Assembly: GCF_014204915.1 (NCBI RefSeq)
Contig: NZ_JACHMH010000001.1
Coordinates: 1,674,001-1,738,000 of the forward strand
DNA length: 64,000 nucleotides
Direction of reading: 5' to 3'
Source of the DNA: Crossiella cryophila
GTDB lineage: Bacteria; Actinomycetota; Actinomycetes; Mycobacteriales; Pseudonocardiaceae
Shown here: one piece after another, positions 7,803 to 17,778 of the stretch
Layout of the letters: the number at the start of each line of letters is the position of its first letter
How positions within the stretch are numbered: position 1 is the stretch's first letter
Position numbers and translations under genes: made by a program
The notes under the pieces: model-generated
Told to the model about the DNA's origin: nothing
Databases searched by the model: none
What the model saw: the letters and a program-made list of their open reading frames with translations, nothing else

Positions 7803-9313
7803 GCGCGCTGATCCAGGGGTTCGAGAGCGCGCTGGCGCTGGAGAACCTGCTCTTCGCCCTGCTCGGGGTGCTGCTGGGCACGCTGGTCGGCGTGCTGCCC
7901 GGGATCGGCCCGGCGATGACGGTGGCGCTGCTGCTGCCCATCACCTACCTGGTCCCGCCGGCCGGGGCGCTGATCATGTTCGCCGGGATCTACTACGGCG
8001 GCATGTACGGCGGGTCGACCACCTCGATCCTGCTCAACACCCCCGGCGAGTCCGCCTCCATCATCACCGCGCTGGAGGGCAACAAGATGGCCAGGGCGGG
8101 GCGTGGCGCCCAGGCGCTGGCCACCGCGGCCATCGGCTCCTTCGTCGCGGGCACCATCGGCACCCTGCTGCTGTCCCTGCTGGCCCCGCAGATCGCCGAG
8201 TGGGCGATCAAGCTGACCTCGGCGGACTACTTCGCGCTGACCGTGCTGGCCTTCTGCACCGTCTCGGCCATGCTCGGCGCCTCCCCGCTGCGCGGCGTCG
8301 GCTCGCTGGCGCTCGGCCTGTTCCTCGGGCTGATCGGCACCGAATCGCTGACCGGGCAGAGCCGGTTCGACTTCGGCGTGGACGAGCTGTCCCGCGGCGT
8401 GCCGGTGGTGGTCGCCGCAGTTGGCCTCTTCGCCGTCGGTGAGGCGCTCTACGTGGCCTCCCGGATGCGGCACGGGGTGCCCGAGGTGATCCCGGTGAAC
8501 AAGGTGTGGTGGCTGCCCAAGGAGGACCTCAAGCGGTCCTGGTGGCCCTGGCTGCGCGGCACCGCGATCGGCTTCCCGATCGGCGCGGTCCCGGCAGGCG
8601 GCGCCGATGTCACCACCTTCCTCTCCTACGCGGTGGAGAAGAAGCTGGCCAAGAGGCCCGAGGAGTTCGGCAAGGGCGCGATCGAGGGCGTGGCCGGACC
8701 CGAGGCGGCCAACAACGCGGCCGCGGCCGGCGTGCTGGTCCCGCTGCTCACCCTCGGCCTGCCCACCTCGGCCACCGCGGCGATCATGCTGGCCGCCTTC
8801 ACCAGCTACAATATTCAGCCCGGTCCGCTGCTGTTCGAGACCGAGCCGGTGCTGGTGTGGACGCTGATCGCCTCGCTGTACGTGGGCAACGTGATGCTGC
8901 TGGTGCTGAACCTGCCGCTGGCCGGGCTGTGGGTGAAGATCTTGCGAGTTCCGCGGCCCTACCTGTACGCGGGCATCCTGCTGTGCGCCTCGCTGGGCGC
9001 CTACGCGGCCAGCAGCGCCTGGCAGGGCCTGATCGTGCTCGCCGGGATCGGCCTGCTCGGTTTTGTCATGCGGCGCTACGGCTGGCCGGTCGCGCCCGCC
9101 GTGCTCGGGCTGATCCTTGGCCCGGTGGCCGAGACCAACCTGCGCAAGGCGTTGCAGATCAGCCAGGGTGACGTCGGTGCGCTGGTGCACACCCCGTTCT
9201 CCATCGTGGTGCTCGGCGCGGCGGTGCTCGCGGTCGGTCTGCCGCTGGTGCTGCGGGCCAGGGCGGCGCTCAAGAACCGGTCGAGTCCGGCTGAATCCCC
9301 ATCGAGATATTGA
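7799..9313 (+). CDS. tctA: Tripartite tricarboxylate transporter large permease TctA (copy 1)
   Basis: The 504-aa integral membrane protein matches TctA in length, with about twelve hydrophobic segments. The TctA signatures are intact: [18 protein letters not shown] near residue 20, [19 protein letters not shown] near residue 65, and [16 protein letters not shown] in the second half. It forms the transport path for the solute delivered by TctC. The GTG at 7799 overlaps the tctB stop (GTGA), which fixes the start. The protein is closely similar to the second TctA at 10389 through the whole length, with long identical stretches, indicating local duplication. Confidence 0.92.
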   Translation: MSALIQGFESALALENLLFALLGVLLGTLVGVLPGIGPAMTVALLLPITYLVPPAGALIMFAGIYYGGMYGGSTTSILLNTPGESASIITALEGNKMARAGRGAQALATAAIGSFVAGTIGTLLLSLLAPQIAEWAIKLTSADYFALTVLAFCTVSAMLGASPLRGVGSLALGLFLGLIGTESLTGQSRFDFGVDELSRGVPVVVAAVGLFAVGEALYVASRMRHGVPEVIPVNKVWWLPKEDLKRSWWPWLRGTAIGFPIGAVPAGGADVTTFLSYAVEKKLAKRPEEFGKGAIEGVAGPEAANNAAAAGVLVPLLTLGLPTSATAAIMLAAFTSYNIQPGPLLFETEPVLVWTLIASLYVGNVMLLVLNLPLAGLWVKILRVPRPYLYAGILLCASLGAYAASSAWQGLIVLAGIGLLGFVMRRYGWPVAPAVLGLILGPVAETNLRKALQISQGDVGALVHTPFSIVVLGAAVLAVGLPLVLRARAALKNRSSPAESPSRY

Positions 9314-9372
9314 AAGTTGGTTCTTTTCCAACGTCCTGTTACGCAATCGCTGTTTGTGGTTGGTTGCTCGCC

Positions 9373-10359
9373 ATGCGTGTTCAACGAGGAACGATGGCCG
9401 CGACCGCGGTGCTGCTCGCCACCGGACTGCTCGCGGGCTGCGGTGGCGGCGGCCCCGCCGGGCCCGGTGCGCCGGTGGAGAAGCTGCGCCTGATGGTGCC
9501 TGCCAAGGCAGGCGGTGGCTGGCACCAGACCGCCGAGGCAGTGCGCAACGTGCTGCAACGGGACAACCTGGCCACCGGCACCGAGGTGTTCAACGTGGCC
9601 GGGGCCAACGGCATCACCGGGCTGAACCAGCTCACCGGCGAGCGCAACGACAAGGTGCTCATGGTGATGGGCAAGGTCATGGTCGCCAGCGTGATCAACT
9701 CCAAGTCGGCCAAGACGCTCAAGCACACCACCCCGCTGGCCCGGCTCACCAGCGAGAGCATGGCGCTGGTGGTGCCTGCCAAGTCGCCGTACACCAACCT
9801 GCAGGACTTCCTCACCGGCTGGAAGCAGGACAGCAAGGGCACCGTGGTCACCGGCGGTGTGGTGGCCGACGTCGACCACATCCTGGCCGGGCTGATCGCG
9901 GACGAGGTCGGCATCGACCCCAAGGTGGTCAACTTCCTGCCGAACCAGGGCGGCGGTGGCGAGTCGGTGGCCAAGCTGCTCTCCGGTGAGGCGAAGGCGG
10001 GCATCTCCGGTGTCTCGGAATACGCCGAACAGGTGAAAGCCGGAAACCTGCGCGCGCTCGCGGTCTCCGGTGAACGGCGGTCAAAACTGCTGCCGGAAGT
10101 GAAAACGTTGAAGGAACAGGGTGTGCCGATCTCCTACGTCAACTGGCGCGGGATCGTGGGCACCCCCGACCTCGGCGACGGCTCCCGGCAGGAGCTGGTC
10201 GGCATGCTGACCCGGCTCAAGGAGAGCGCGGGCTGGCAGCAGATGTTGCGGGACAAGGACTGGGAGGATGCCTTCCTGGCCGGTCCCGAGTTCGACACCT
10301 ACATCGAGTCGGAGAGCGCGGCGGCGAAGAAGGTGCTCACCGAGATCGGGCTGGTCTGA
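9373..10359 (+). CDS. tctC: Tripartite tricarboxylate transporter substrate-binding lipoprotein TctC (copy 2)
   Basis: This 328-aa paralogue of the 6268 gene has a lipoprotein signal with lipobox LLAGC followed by RLMVPAKAGGGWHQTAEAV and the same downstream blocks (GITGLNQLTGERND, AGISGVSEYAEQ). The ATG at 9373 gives a signal peptide with two Arg before the hydrophobic core. ATG at 9394 has a better GAGGA but would leave no charged n-region, and a TTG overlapping the tctA stop is also open, so the start is uncertain. The 59-bp gap after tctA contains a GTTGG/CCAAC hairpin (9316-9332) and is AT-richer than its surroundings. Divergence from copy 1 in the pocket region suggests a different or wider substrate range (inference). 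Confidence 0.85.
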   Translation: MRVQRGTMAATAVLLATGLLAGCGGGGPAGPGAPVEKLRLMVPAKAGGGWHQTAEAVRNVLQRDNLATGTEVFNVAGANGITGLNQLTGERNDKVLMVMGKVMVASVINSKSAKTLKHTTPLARLTSESMALVVPAKSPYTNLQDFLTGWKQDSKGTVVTGGVVADVDHILAGLIADEVGIDPKVVNFLPNQGGGGESVAKLLSGEAKAGISGVSEYAEQVKAGNLRALAVSGERRSKLLPEVKTLKEQGVPISYVNWRGIVGTPDLGDGSRQELVGMLTRLKESAGWQQMLRDKDWEDAFLAGPEFDTYIESESAAAKKVLTEIGLV

Positions 10360-10388
10360 CCGGCACACCTTGAGGCAGAGGCGGGGCA

Positions 10389-11900
10389 TTGAGCACGTTC
10401 GACTACGTCATGCAGGGGTTCGCCGCCGCGGTCACCCCGGAGAACCTGCTCTTCGCCCTGCTCGGGGTGCTGCTGGGCACCCTGGTCGGGGTGCTGCCGG
10501 GGATCGGCCCCGCGATGACCGTCGCCCTGCTGCTGCCGATCACCTACTCGGTGCCTGCCGCGGCCGCGCTGATCCTGTTCGCCGGGGTGCTCTACGGCGG
10601 GATGTACGGCGGGTCCACCACGTCCATCCTGCTCAACACCCCCGGCGAGTCGGCCTCGGTGATCACCGCGCTGGAGGGCAACAAGATGGCCAGGGCGGGC
10701 CGGGGGGCGCAGGCGCTGGCCACCGCCGCCCTCGGCTCGTTCGTGGCAGGCACCATCGGCACCGTGCTGCTGGCCCTGCTCGCCCCGCAGGTCGCCGACT
10801 GGGCGGTGCACCTGACCTCGGCGGACTACTTCGCGCTGACCATGCTCGCCTTCTGCACGGTGGCCACCATGCTCGGCGGCAGCGCGGTCCGTGGCTTCGC
10901 CGCACTGGCGCTGGGCCTGGCCCTCGGACTGGTCGGCCTGGACCCGATGTCCAGCCAGGAGCGCTTCACCATGGGCGTTGGCGAGCTGGCCAACGGGGTC
11001 GACCTGGTGATCGCCGCGGTCGGCCTGTTCGCGGTCGGGGAGGCCCTCTACACCGCCTCCAGGCTGCGCCACGGCACGCCGGAGGTGATCCCGGTCAGCC
11101 GGGTCTGGTGGCTGCCCAAGGAGGACCTCAAGCGGTCCTGGAAGCCCTGGCTGCGTGGTGCGGCCCTGGGCTTCCCGCTCGGCGCGGTGCCCGCGGGCGG
11201 CCCGGTGATCTCCACCTTCCTCTCCTACGCGGTGGAGAAGAAGCTGGCCAAGCACCCTGAGGAGTTCGGCAAGGGCGCGATCGAGGGGGTGGCCGGGCCG
11301 GAGGCGGCGAACAACGCGGGCGCGGCCGGGATGCTGGTGCCGCTGCTCACCCTTGGCCTGCCCACCTCGGCCACGGCCGCGGTGATGCTGGCCGCCTTCG
11401 GCAGCTACAGCATCGAACCGGGCCCGCTGCTGTTCCAGACCCAGCCGCTGCTGGTCTGGACGTTGATCGCCTCGCTCTATCTGGGCAACGTGATGTTGCT
11501 GGTGCTAAATCTGCCGCTGGTCGGCATTTGGGTGAAAATTCTGCGGATTCCGCGCCCATATCTTTATGCGGGCATCTTGGTCTGCGCCTCGCTCGGGGCG
11601 TACGCGGGCAGCCAGCAGTACTCGGGATTGCTGGTGCTGCTGGCCCTTGGCATCGCCGGGCTGGCCATGCGCCGCTACGGCTGGCCGGTGCTGCCCGCCA
11701 TCCTCGGCCTGGTGCTCGGCCCGATCGCGGAGGAGAACCTGCGCAAGGCGCTGCAGGTCAGCCAGGGCGATCCGGGGGTGCTCGTGGCCAGCCCGTTCGC
11801 CAAGGTGGTGCTCGGGCTGGCGGTGCTGAGCCTGCTGGTCCCGCTGGTGCTGCGCGGCCTGCGGACGGTGCGTGCCCGCTCCGCCGCTCCGGTCAGCTGA
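10389..11900 (+). CDS. tctA: Tripartite tricarboxylate transporter large permease TctA (copy 2)
   Basis: The 503-aa paralogue of the 7799 permease has the same signatures ([49 protein letters not shown]) and about twelve membrane segments. The TTG at 10389 is used because the resulting N-terminus aligns with copy 1; an ATG seven codons downstream is the alternative. It follows tctC copy 2 by 29 bp, with no tctB between them. It ends 10 bp from the convergent binding-protein gene at 11910, and no terminator hairpin is evident there. Copy 2 presumably has to borrow the TctB made from 7260, or works without one. Confidence 0.9.
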   Translation: MSTFDYVMQGFAAAVTPENLLFALLGVLLGTLVGVLPGIGPAMTVALLLPITYSVPAAAALILFAGVLYGGMYGGSTTSILLNTPGESASVITALEGNKMARAGRGAQALATAALGSFVAGTIGTVLLALLAPQVADWAVHLTSADYFALTMLAFCTVATMLGGSAVRGFAALALGLALGLVGLDPMSSQERFTMGVGELANGVDLVIAAVGLFAVGEALYTASRLRHGTPEVIPVSRVWWLPKEDLKRSWKPWLRGAALGFPLGAVPAGGPVISTFLSYAVEKKLAKHPEEFGKGAIEGVAGPEAANNAGAAGMLVPLLTLGLPTSATAAVMLAAFGSYSIEPGPLLFQTQPLLVWTLIASLYLGNVMLLVLNLPLVGIWVKILRIPRPYLYAGILVCASLGAYAGSQQYSGLLVLLALGIAGLAMRRYGWPVLPAILGLVLGPIAEENLRKALQVSQGDPGVLVASPFAKVVLGLAVLSLLVPLVLRGLRTVRARSAAPVS

Positions 11901-11909
11901 ACAGGCCGG

Positions 11910-12893
11910 TCAGTTGACCGGGCTGGAGGGCGGCAGCAGCTGGAGCACGTCGAGCCGGGTGTTGAGCATCCGGGTGCTCTCCATCATGTCCGCGACCCGC
12001 TGCAGCCGGACCGGGTTGATCGACACCGGGTAGGTGCCAACCGCCACCAGGGCCGCGGTCAGGTTGTCCAGCTCGGCGTACTTGACCAGCACCTCCTGCA
12101 CCTTCAGGTGGTTGGTGCCGAGCAGCTGGGCCTCGGCGAGCACCTTGCGGAAGGCGGCGAAGGTCTTGGGGCTCTCCTCGGCGGACTTGCGGATCGCGGC
12201 GTAGCCCGACATCGGGAAGTCCAGGGTGCCGCCGCGGGCGGTGTCGCTGAGCACGACCGCGCCGATGGCCTTCTGGATCCGGGTGATGTGCGGCTCGACC
12301 ATCCAGGCGGCCTCGATCTGCTTGGAGGTGAGTTCCGCCTCCATCTTGCTGAAGTCCATCGGCTTGAGGGTGAAGTTCGGCGCGCCTGCCGCGTTCATCA
12401 CGCTCTTGGTGGTCAGCGCGCCGATGCTGTCCAGCGCGTCCACACCGATGGTCGGCTTGCTCACGCCGCGGTTGAGCGCGGTGAAGTTGGAGTTCTTCAG
12501 CGTGACCAGCGCCATGGTGTTGGTGCCAGCCTGGTACGCCTCGCCCTGCAACTGCAGGTCGGTGCCCTCGGAGGCGGCCTTGAAGAAGGTCACGTGGCTG
12601 GCGAAGGCGATGTCGATGGTCCCGTTGCGCAGGGATTCCATCGCCTGCTTCTCGTTGTCCTGCGGGATCGCGTCGATGTTCAGGCCCGCGGCGGCGAACT
12701 TGCCGTCCTCCTTGGCCATGTACAGCGGGGCCACGTCCACCAGCGGCAGGATGCCCACCCGCAGGTTGGTCTTCTCCAGCGTCGGCCTGGCGCCGGCGCC
12801 GCCGTCCCCGAACAGCGAGCAGCTCGCCGTCACCGCCACCATCGCCGTGCTCAGCGCCACTGCCACGCCACGTCGCAGCGTCTTGTTCGCCAT
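11910..12893 (-). CDS. SsuA/NMT1-type ABC transporter substrate-binding lipoprotein (orphan)
   Basis: The 327-aa protein begins MANKTLRRGVAVALSTAMVA and has a lipobox-like VTASC, then a periplasmic-binding type 2 fold of the SsuA/TauA/ThiY group: LRVGILPLVDVAPLYMAKEDG, GTIDIAFASHVTFF, and WMVEPHITRIQ. Such proteins bind sulfonates, nitrate, thiamine precursors or similar small anions for an ABC importer. No permease or ATPase gene lies next to it, so the partner must be elsewhere. The ATG at 12893 was chosen because it starts the signal peptide and follows GAGAGGC; the frame stays open far upstream but that part looks like antisense reading. It is convergent with tctA and divergent from the conservon. 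Confidence 0.82.
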   Translation of the reverse strand: MANKTLRRGVAVALSTAMVAVTASCSLFGDGGAGARPTLEKTNLRVGILPLVDVAPLYMAKEDGKFAAAGLNIDAIPQDNEKQAMESLRNGTIDIAFASHVTFFKAASEGTDLQLQGEAYQAGTNTMALVTLKNSNFTALNRGVSKPTIGVDALDSIGALTTKSVMNAAGAPNFTLKPMDFSKMEAELTSKQIEAAWMVEPHITRIQKAIGAVVLSDTARGGTLDFPMSGYAAIRKSAEESPKTFAAFRKVLAEAQLLGTNHLKVQEVLVKYAELDNLTAALVAVGTYPVSINPVRLQRVADMMESTRMLNTRLDVLQLLPPSSPVN

Positions 12894-13265
12894 CGGGAGA
12901 GCCTCTCGCCGTCCTGCCTTCGTGCCGCATACCACCACGGCTGACCTACACCGCGGCGCACGCTCTGTCTGTGCGCAGTGTCGCAGTGTGCCGGAAGACG
13001 ATGCTATCGAGGTAAGCGCCACCCACAAGCAGGACTTCAGATAGAGCTTTGGACACGTTCCGCAATCTTGCCCTTTCGCGCTGTGGGGGATTCCCACTAG
13101 GCTCTCCGGCCTAGCCGCTGGTGGTTCAGCTCTGCCACGCGTGTGCTCGGCGCCAACCCCCCTGGCGTCCCGAGTAAGAGCTGTGCTGCAATTCGGCCCG
13201 ATTCGCGAGTCCAACCTCGGTCCGGGGAGGGACCGGGACACTGCTGCTGGAAGAGGAAGCCCAGG
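12894..13265. other. Non-coding divergent region between the binding protein and the conservon
   Basis: This 372-bp gap has no convincing gene. It contains two adjoining inverted repeats just before the conservon: GTGGG/CCCAC (13083-13087 and 13093-13097) and CTAGGC/GCCTAG (13097-13102 and 13109-13114). These are candidate operator or hairpin sequences. Promoters for both flanking transcripts should lie here. Confidence 0.45.
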
Positions 13266-16200
13266 GTGGCCCGTCGAGAGAAAGGTCCCAGCCAGCGTGG
13301 CGCGGGGGAAGCCCCGCGCTCGGAGACCCCCGAAAAGGGTGATGAGGCGGCTTCGAAGAGTAACGGGGCCACGCAGGAGCGGGGAACCGCGACACCGGAC
13401 TCCACACCGGTGAGCACGGGCAAACCGTTGCAGTCCAGGTCGGTCCAGGAGGCGGGCACGGCCCGCTGGCGCCTGCGCAACTGGCGACTGCGGAGCAAGC
13501 TGCTCGCTGTTCTCCTCATCCCGACGGTGGTCGCCCTCGTGCTGGGTGGCGTCCAGGTGACCAACGAGATCGACCAGGCAGGCCGGCTGGCCAGGTTGGC
13601 GACACAGGCCCAGTTGCAGGGCAGTGTGTCCACGCTGGTGCACCAGATGCAGCGCGAGCGGGACCTCACGGTCCGGTTCGTGGCCTCGTCCAACGACGAG
13701 CGGAACGACCAGTCCCCGGTGCTGGATCGCCAGCGCAAGCGCGTCATCGACGCCACCGAGGTGCTGCGCAACCAGCTCAACGAGGTCGGGCCCTCACTGG
13801 ATGAGACCACCCGGCGCTCCTACATCACCGTCGTACAGCAGCTCGAGCGACTGAACCGGCTCCGTCAGGTGGCCGGGCTCACCGCGTACCCCGAGACCGA
13901 GATCCTGCGTAACTACACCGAGTCGATCCAGGCCCTGCTGGACCTGGGTGAGATCGCGGGCACCCAGGCCGACCAGCCGGACCTGATCCGGCTGCAGCTG
14001 GCCGCGGTCGCCCTCGGCCGGGCCAAGGAGCAGGTCTCCCGTAAGCGCGCGATTTTGCTGGACATCCTCCAGCAGAAGAAGTTCGAGCAGAACCAGACCA
14101 GGCAGATCCTGGCCGCGGACGCCGAACTGGAGGCCGCGCGCAACGACTTCCGCAAGTCGGCCACGCCCGAGCAGCGCAGGCAGTACGACGACACCGTCAC
14201 CGGTCTGATCGTCGACGTGGCCAACGACATGCAGGAGGCGGTGCTCCAGGTCGCCAACTCGGCCCAGACCCCGGCTGCCGCGGCCTTCGCCAGCCTGCAG
14301 ACCGACCGCTGGGACATGGCGGCGACGCTGACCATCAACCTGACCCAGCGGGTGGAGAACTCGCTCATCGAGCAGCTCAAGGCGGACACCGCCGCCGCGG
14401 CCGCCGATGTGCGCGCCTCCGCGACCACCCGTTCCATCCTGGTGCTCGCCGCGCTCGCGCTGGCGGTGTTCCTGGCGATGCTGGTGGCCTACTCGCTGCT
14501 GCGCCCGCTGCGCATCCTGCGCCGCACGGCGCTGGAGGTGGCCGACCGCAAGCTGCCGGAGGCGGTCGAGCGGATCCTGGCCGCGCCGGACCCGGCCGAG
14601 GCGGCCAAGACCGCCATCGAACCGGTGCCCGTGCACACCCGCGAGGAGGTCGGGCAGGTCGCCCGGTCCTTCGACGCGGTACACGGCGAGGCGGTCCGGC
14701 TGGCGGCCGAACAGGCCCTGCTGCGGGACAACGTGAACGCGATGTTCGTCAACCTCTCCCGCCGCTCCCAGGCCCTGGTGGAACGCCAGCTCAGCCTGAT
14801 CGACCGGCTGGAGCAGGACGAGCAGGACCCGGACCAGCTCTCCAGCCTGTTCGAGTTGGACCACCTGGCCACTCGGATGCGCCGCAACAGCGAGAACCTG
14901 CTGGTCCTCGCGGGCACCGACCTCACCAGGCGGCTCACCCGCCCGGTGCCGGTGGCCGAGGTGGTCGGCGCGGCCGTGTCCGAGGTCGAGCAGTACGCCA
15001 GGGTGCAGGTCACCGCGGTCCCCGACCTCGCGGTGATGGGCCGCGCGGTCAACGACGTGGTGCACCTGGTGGCCGAGCTGCTGGACAACGCCACCGCGTT
15101 CTCCGACCCGAACACCAAGGTCACCGTGCGCACCGCGCGGACCCGCAAGGGTGAGCTGGCTATCGAGATCAGCGACCGCGGTGTCGGCATGCCCGAGCAG
15201 GAGATCAACGACTACAACCAGCGGCTGGCCGACCCGCCGGAGGTCGACGTCGCGGTCTCCCGCCGGATGGGCCTGTTCGTGGTCGGTCGGCTGGCCCAGC
15301 GGCACGACATCCGGGTCCGCCTGCGCAACAACGAGGACATCGAGGGCGGCACCACCGCGCTCGTGGTGGTCCCCGCCGAACTGATCCAGCCGCTCAGCTC
15401 GCCTGCCGCGAGCCGCACCTCGGCCGGATCGCTGTTCACCCAGTCGCACACGGGTTCGCAGCCGCCGGTGCTCTCGCCCTACCAGCAGACCGCCGCGTCG
15501 GTGATCAACACCGGCGAGCACCGTTCGCTGTTCACCGCGGCCAACGATCCGGTGGAGCAGAGCCAGCCCTCGTTGCCGCCGATCCCACCGGTGGCCGAGC
15601 CGGAGCTGCCCGCCGAGATCAGCGCACCGGTGGCGGAGGAGCCAGCCGAGCACACGGACCTGACCGTGCAGGTGTTCACCAGCCGGGGCGAGCAGGATCC
15701 GGCGGCCCCGCCGGAGCTGTCCGCGCCGAGGGACATCTTCCAGCCGGTGGTCCCGCCCGCGCCGCAGCCCGAACCGGAGCCCGCTCCGGAGCCCGAGCCG
15801 GACCCGCTCGCCGAGCGGACCCAGGCCGGGCGCAGCAACCCGATCGTGCCGAGGGCGTCGGTCACGCCGCCTGCCTACGGCGCGCTGAACGGGACGGGGG
15901 AGCGGCCCAAGGGCGTCGAGTACGACCTGGACGCGCCAACCGAACGGCTGCCGATCTACGAAGCGGTGCTCTCCCAGTGGTTCCAGGCCGTGGACAGCGA
16001 GCCGGTCGGCGGGGCAGCCCCCTACCTCGGCTCCGACCGCGGCGACCTGGGCCTCGGTCCGGTCCCGCCGGTCAAGAAGCAGCCGGTGCCACCCGCGCCG
16101 GAGGCCCGGCCGGAGCCCAAGACCGAGCAGGTCCGGCTGCCCGCGCCCGAGCCCAAGACCGAGCAGGTCAAGGCGCCCGAGCCGCAGCGGCCGGTGGAGC

Positions 16201-16688
16201 CGGAACGTCCGGTGGAGCGTTCGGCGCCGCAGCCCGCGGTGCCGGTGGCGAAGGCGGAACCGGTCCAGGCCGCTGCCCCGCAGCGACGCCCGGCGGTTGA
16301 ACGTCCGGCCGCGCGCCTCCAGGATGAGACGGTGACCGCGCACCGGCCCGCCACCGACTGGCACTCGCCAGGCGATGACGGCTGGCAGGCCGCGCAGGCG
16401 GTGCTGAGCAGCGCCAACTCGCTGTCCGCGCAGACCACGGCCGGCCTGCCCAAGCGGGTGCCCAAGGCCCACCTGGTACCGGGTTCGGCGGCGCCTCGTC
16501 AGCAGCTGCCGTCGAAGGCGCCGGCATCCGGTCGCTCCGCGGACAATGTTCGTGGGAGGATGTCAAGTTTCCAGCAGGGAATCCGCCGGGGACGACACAG
16601 CAGGATCGACGTCCTGACGAACGAGTCGGCGCCGAACGATGACGAGACCCGCTCCAACGGGCAGGCGAGGAACGAGGAGCAGCCGTGA
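13266..16688 (+). CDS. cvnA: Conservon sensor kinase CvnA with nitrate-sensing-type domain
   Basis: The 1140-aa protein carries a charged N-terminal tail, a membrane segment (residues about 78-95), an extracytoplasmic helical domain of the nitrate/nitrite-sensing (NIT) type up to about 385, a second membrane segment (about 388-412), a HAMP-like linker, and a GHKL ATPase domain. The ATPase shows an N-box (ELLDNATAFS, near 600), a G-box (DRGVGMP, near 636) and RRMGLFVVGRLAQRHDI. The usual phospho-His box is replaced by NLSRRSQALVERQ ... LDHLATRMRRN, as in conservon kinases. Residues about 715-1100 are Pro/Glu-rich and probably disordered. GTG at 13266 follows GGAAGAGGAAG at 13249-13259. It heads cvnA-B-C-D and would signal to the CvnB/CvnD switch at the membrane. 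Confidence 0.88.
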   Translation: MARREKGPSQRGAGEAPRSETPEKGDEAASKSNGATQERGTATPDSTPVSTGKPLQSRSVQEAGTARWRLRNWRLRSKLLAVLLIPTVVALVLGGVQVTNEIDQAGRLARLATQAQLQGSVSTLVHQMQRERDLTVRFVASSNDERNDQSPVLDRQRKRVIDATEVLRNQLNEVGPSLDETTRRSYITVVQQLERLNRLRQVAGLTAYPETEILRNYTESIQALLDLGEIAGTQADQPDLIRLQLAAVALGRAKEQVSRKRAILLDILQQKKFEQNQTRQILAADAELEAARNDFRKSATPEQRRQYDDTVTGLIVDVANDMQEAVLQVANSAQTPAAAAFASLQTDRWDMAATLTINLTQRVENSLIEQLKADTAAAAADVRASATTRSILVLAALALAVFLAMLVAYSLLRPLRILRRTALEVADRKLPEAVERILAAPDPAEAAKTAIEPVPVHTREEVGQVARSFDAVHGEAVRLAAEQALLRDNVNAMFVNLSRRSQALVERQLSLIDRLEQDEQDPDQLSSLFELDHLATRMRRNSENLLVLAGTDLTRRLTRPVPVAEVVGAAVSEVEQYARVQVTAVPDLAVMGRAVNDVVHLVAELLDNATAFSDPNTKVTVRTARTRKGELAIEISDRGVGMPEQEINDYNQRLADPPEVDVAVSRRMGLFVVGRLAQRHDIRVRLRNNEDIEGGTTALVVVPAELIQPLSSPAASRTSAGSLFTQSHTGSQPPVLSPYQQTAASVINTGEHRSLFTAANDPVEQSQPSLPPIPPVAEPELPAEISAPVAEEPAEHTDLTVQVFTSRGEQDPAAPPELSAPRDIFQPVVPPAPQPEPEPAPEPEPDPLAERTQAGRSNPIVPRASVTPPAYGALNGTGERPKGVEYDLDAPTERLPIYEAVLSQWFQAVDSEPVGGAAPYLGSDRGDLGLGPVPPVKKQPVPPAPEARPEPKTEQVRLPAPEPKTEQVKAPEPQRPVEPERPVERSAPQPAVPVAKAEPVQAAAPQRRPAVERPAARLQDETVTAHRPATDWHSPGDDGWQAAQAVLSSANSLSAQTTAGLPKRVPKAHLVPGSAAPRQQLPSKAPASGRSADNVRGRMSSFQQGIRRGRHSRIDVLTNESAPNDDETRSNGQARNEEQP

Positions 16689-16725
16689 ACGAGCCAGCCG
16701 TGACGGCCCTTGAGGAGGAATCCGC

Positions 16726-17148
16726 GTGACCGAGTCAGTCCAACAGCCAGGCAGCTTCGGTTGGTTGATCACTGACTTCGTGCGCCGGGTGCCCGGTGTC
16801 GCTCACGCGGTCGTGGTCTCCGCCGACGGTCTGATGCTCGCCGGATCGGAGGGGCTGCCCAGGGACCGGGCCGAACAGCTCTCCGCGGTCTCCTCCGGCC
16901 TGATCAGCCTGACCGCGGGGGCCGCGAGGTGCTTCGAGGCCGGTGAGGTGGCCCAGACGGTGGTCGAGATGGAGCGGGGTTACCTGTTCCTGATGTCGAT
17001 CAGCGACGGGTCCTGCCTCTCCGTGCTCGCCGCGCCGAACTGCGACATCGGCCTGGTGGCGTACGAGATGACCTTGCTCGTGGAGCGGGTCGGCCAACAG
17101 CTCACCCCCGAACTGCGCGCCCAGCTGCATGGCGTGGTGCGCAGATAA
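16726..17148 (+). CDS. cvnB: Conservon roadblock/LC7-domain protein CvnB
   Basis: The 140-aa protein is a single roadblock/LC7 domain starting [18 protein letters not shown], with the family blocks [18 protein letters not shown] and [19 protein letters not shown]. In conservons, CvnB binds the small GTPase CvnD and the kinase CvnA, probably acting like a MglB-type GTPase regulator. GTG at 16726 has a strong GAGGAGGA at 16712-16719. It lies 37 bp after cvnA and 24 bp before cvnC, clearly one operon. Confidence 0.9.
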   Translation: MTESVQQPGSFGWLITDFVRRVPGVAHAVVVSADGLMLAGSEGLPRDRAEQLSAVSSGLISLTAGAARCFEAGEVAQTVVEMERGYLFLMSISDGSCLSVLAAPNCDIGLVAYEMTLLVERVGQQLTPELRAQLHGVVRR

Positions 17149-17172
17149 TGAAGCGATGGGGGTGACACAGCG

Positions 17173-17778
17173 ATGACCACAGGTTCAGGCTTCACTGGCG
17201 ACCGTTTCGACTACAAGGAGTGGGCGCTGGGCGGCTTCGGATACAACGAGCCGGACGACGACGGCGAGCTTCGGGGCGAGCACCCGGACACGCTGTCGCC
17301 GCGCGGCGGGCTGGACGGGATGGGTTCGGGCCTCTTCGGCGGCCCTGGCGCTGACCTGTTCGGCGGCGGGATGGTCGAGGACTCCCCCATTCCCCAGCAG
17401 GCCGCGCCGGGGGCCGCCTCGGCCGAGCCGGACCCCTTCACCGAGACCGGTTCGCTGGTGCGCCCCTACACCCGGACCGGCGGGCGTACCCGCCCCGACT
17501 ACGACCTGGCCATCGAGGCGCTGGTGTCCACCAGTGACCACGGCCGGGACGCCGCGGTGCTGCCCGAACACCGCTCCATCTGCGGGCTCTGCCTGGACGC
17601 CCGATCGGTCGCCGAGGTGGCCGCGCACCTCCGCCTGCCCCTTGGCGTCGTGCGGGTGCTCATCGGCGACATGGCGGGGCTCGGGCTTGTCACGATTCAC
17701 CAGGGCGGCTTGGTAATGGGGGACCGGCCGTCGCTTGCGTTCCTGGAAAGGGTGCTCAGTGGCCTCCGCAGGCTCTAA
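17173..17778 (+). CDS. cvnC: Conservon DUF742 protein CvnC
   Basis: This 201-aa protein has a C-terminal DUF742 domain (residues about 95-200): SLVRPYTRTGGRTRPDYDLAIE, LPEHRSICGLCLDARSVAEVAAHL, and LGVVRVLIGDMAGLGLV. The domain is a winged-helix-like fold of unknown biochemical role that always accompanies cvnB and cvnD. The N-terminal 95 residues are an acidic, Gly/Pro-rich extension, making it longer than typical CvnC of about 120-140 aa. ATG at 17173. The last 20 bases overlap the start of cvnD, so the two are coupled. Confidence 0.87.
   Translation: MTTGSGFTGDRFDYKEWALGGFGYNEPDDDGELRGEHPDTLSPRGGLDGMGSGLFGGPGADLFGGGMVEDSPIPQQAAPGAASAEPDPFTETGSLVRPYTRTGGRTRPDYDLAIEALVSTSDHGRDAAVLPEHRSICGLCLDARSVAEVAAHLRLPLGVVRVLIGDMAGLGLVTIHQGGLVMGDRPSLAFLERVLSGLRRL

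Noticed and set aside
9316-9332. GTTGG-TTCTTTT-CCAAC as a terminator splitting the Tct operon
   Set aside because: The stem is only 5 bp. It may slow polymerase but is too weak to call a terminator.
11910-13643. Minus-strand open frame extending 250 codons upstream of the binding-lipoprotein start
   Set aside because: The upstream part overlaps the conservon start antisense and has no family resemblance. The lipoprotein signal peptide starts at 12893, so the extension is just an open frame in GC-rich DNA.
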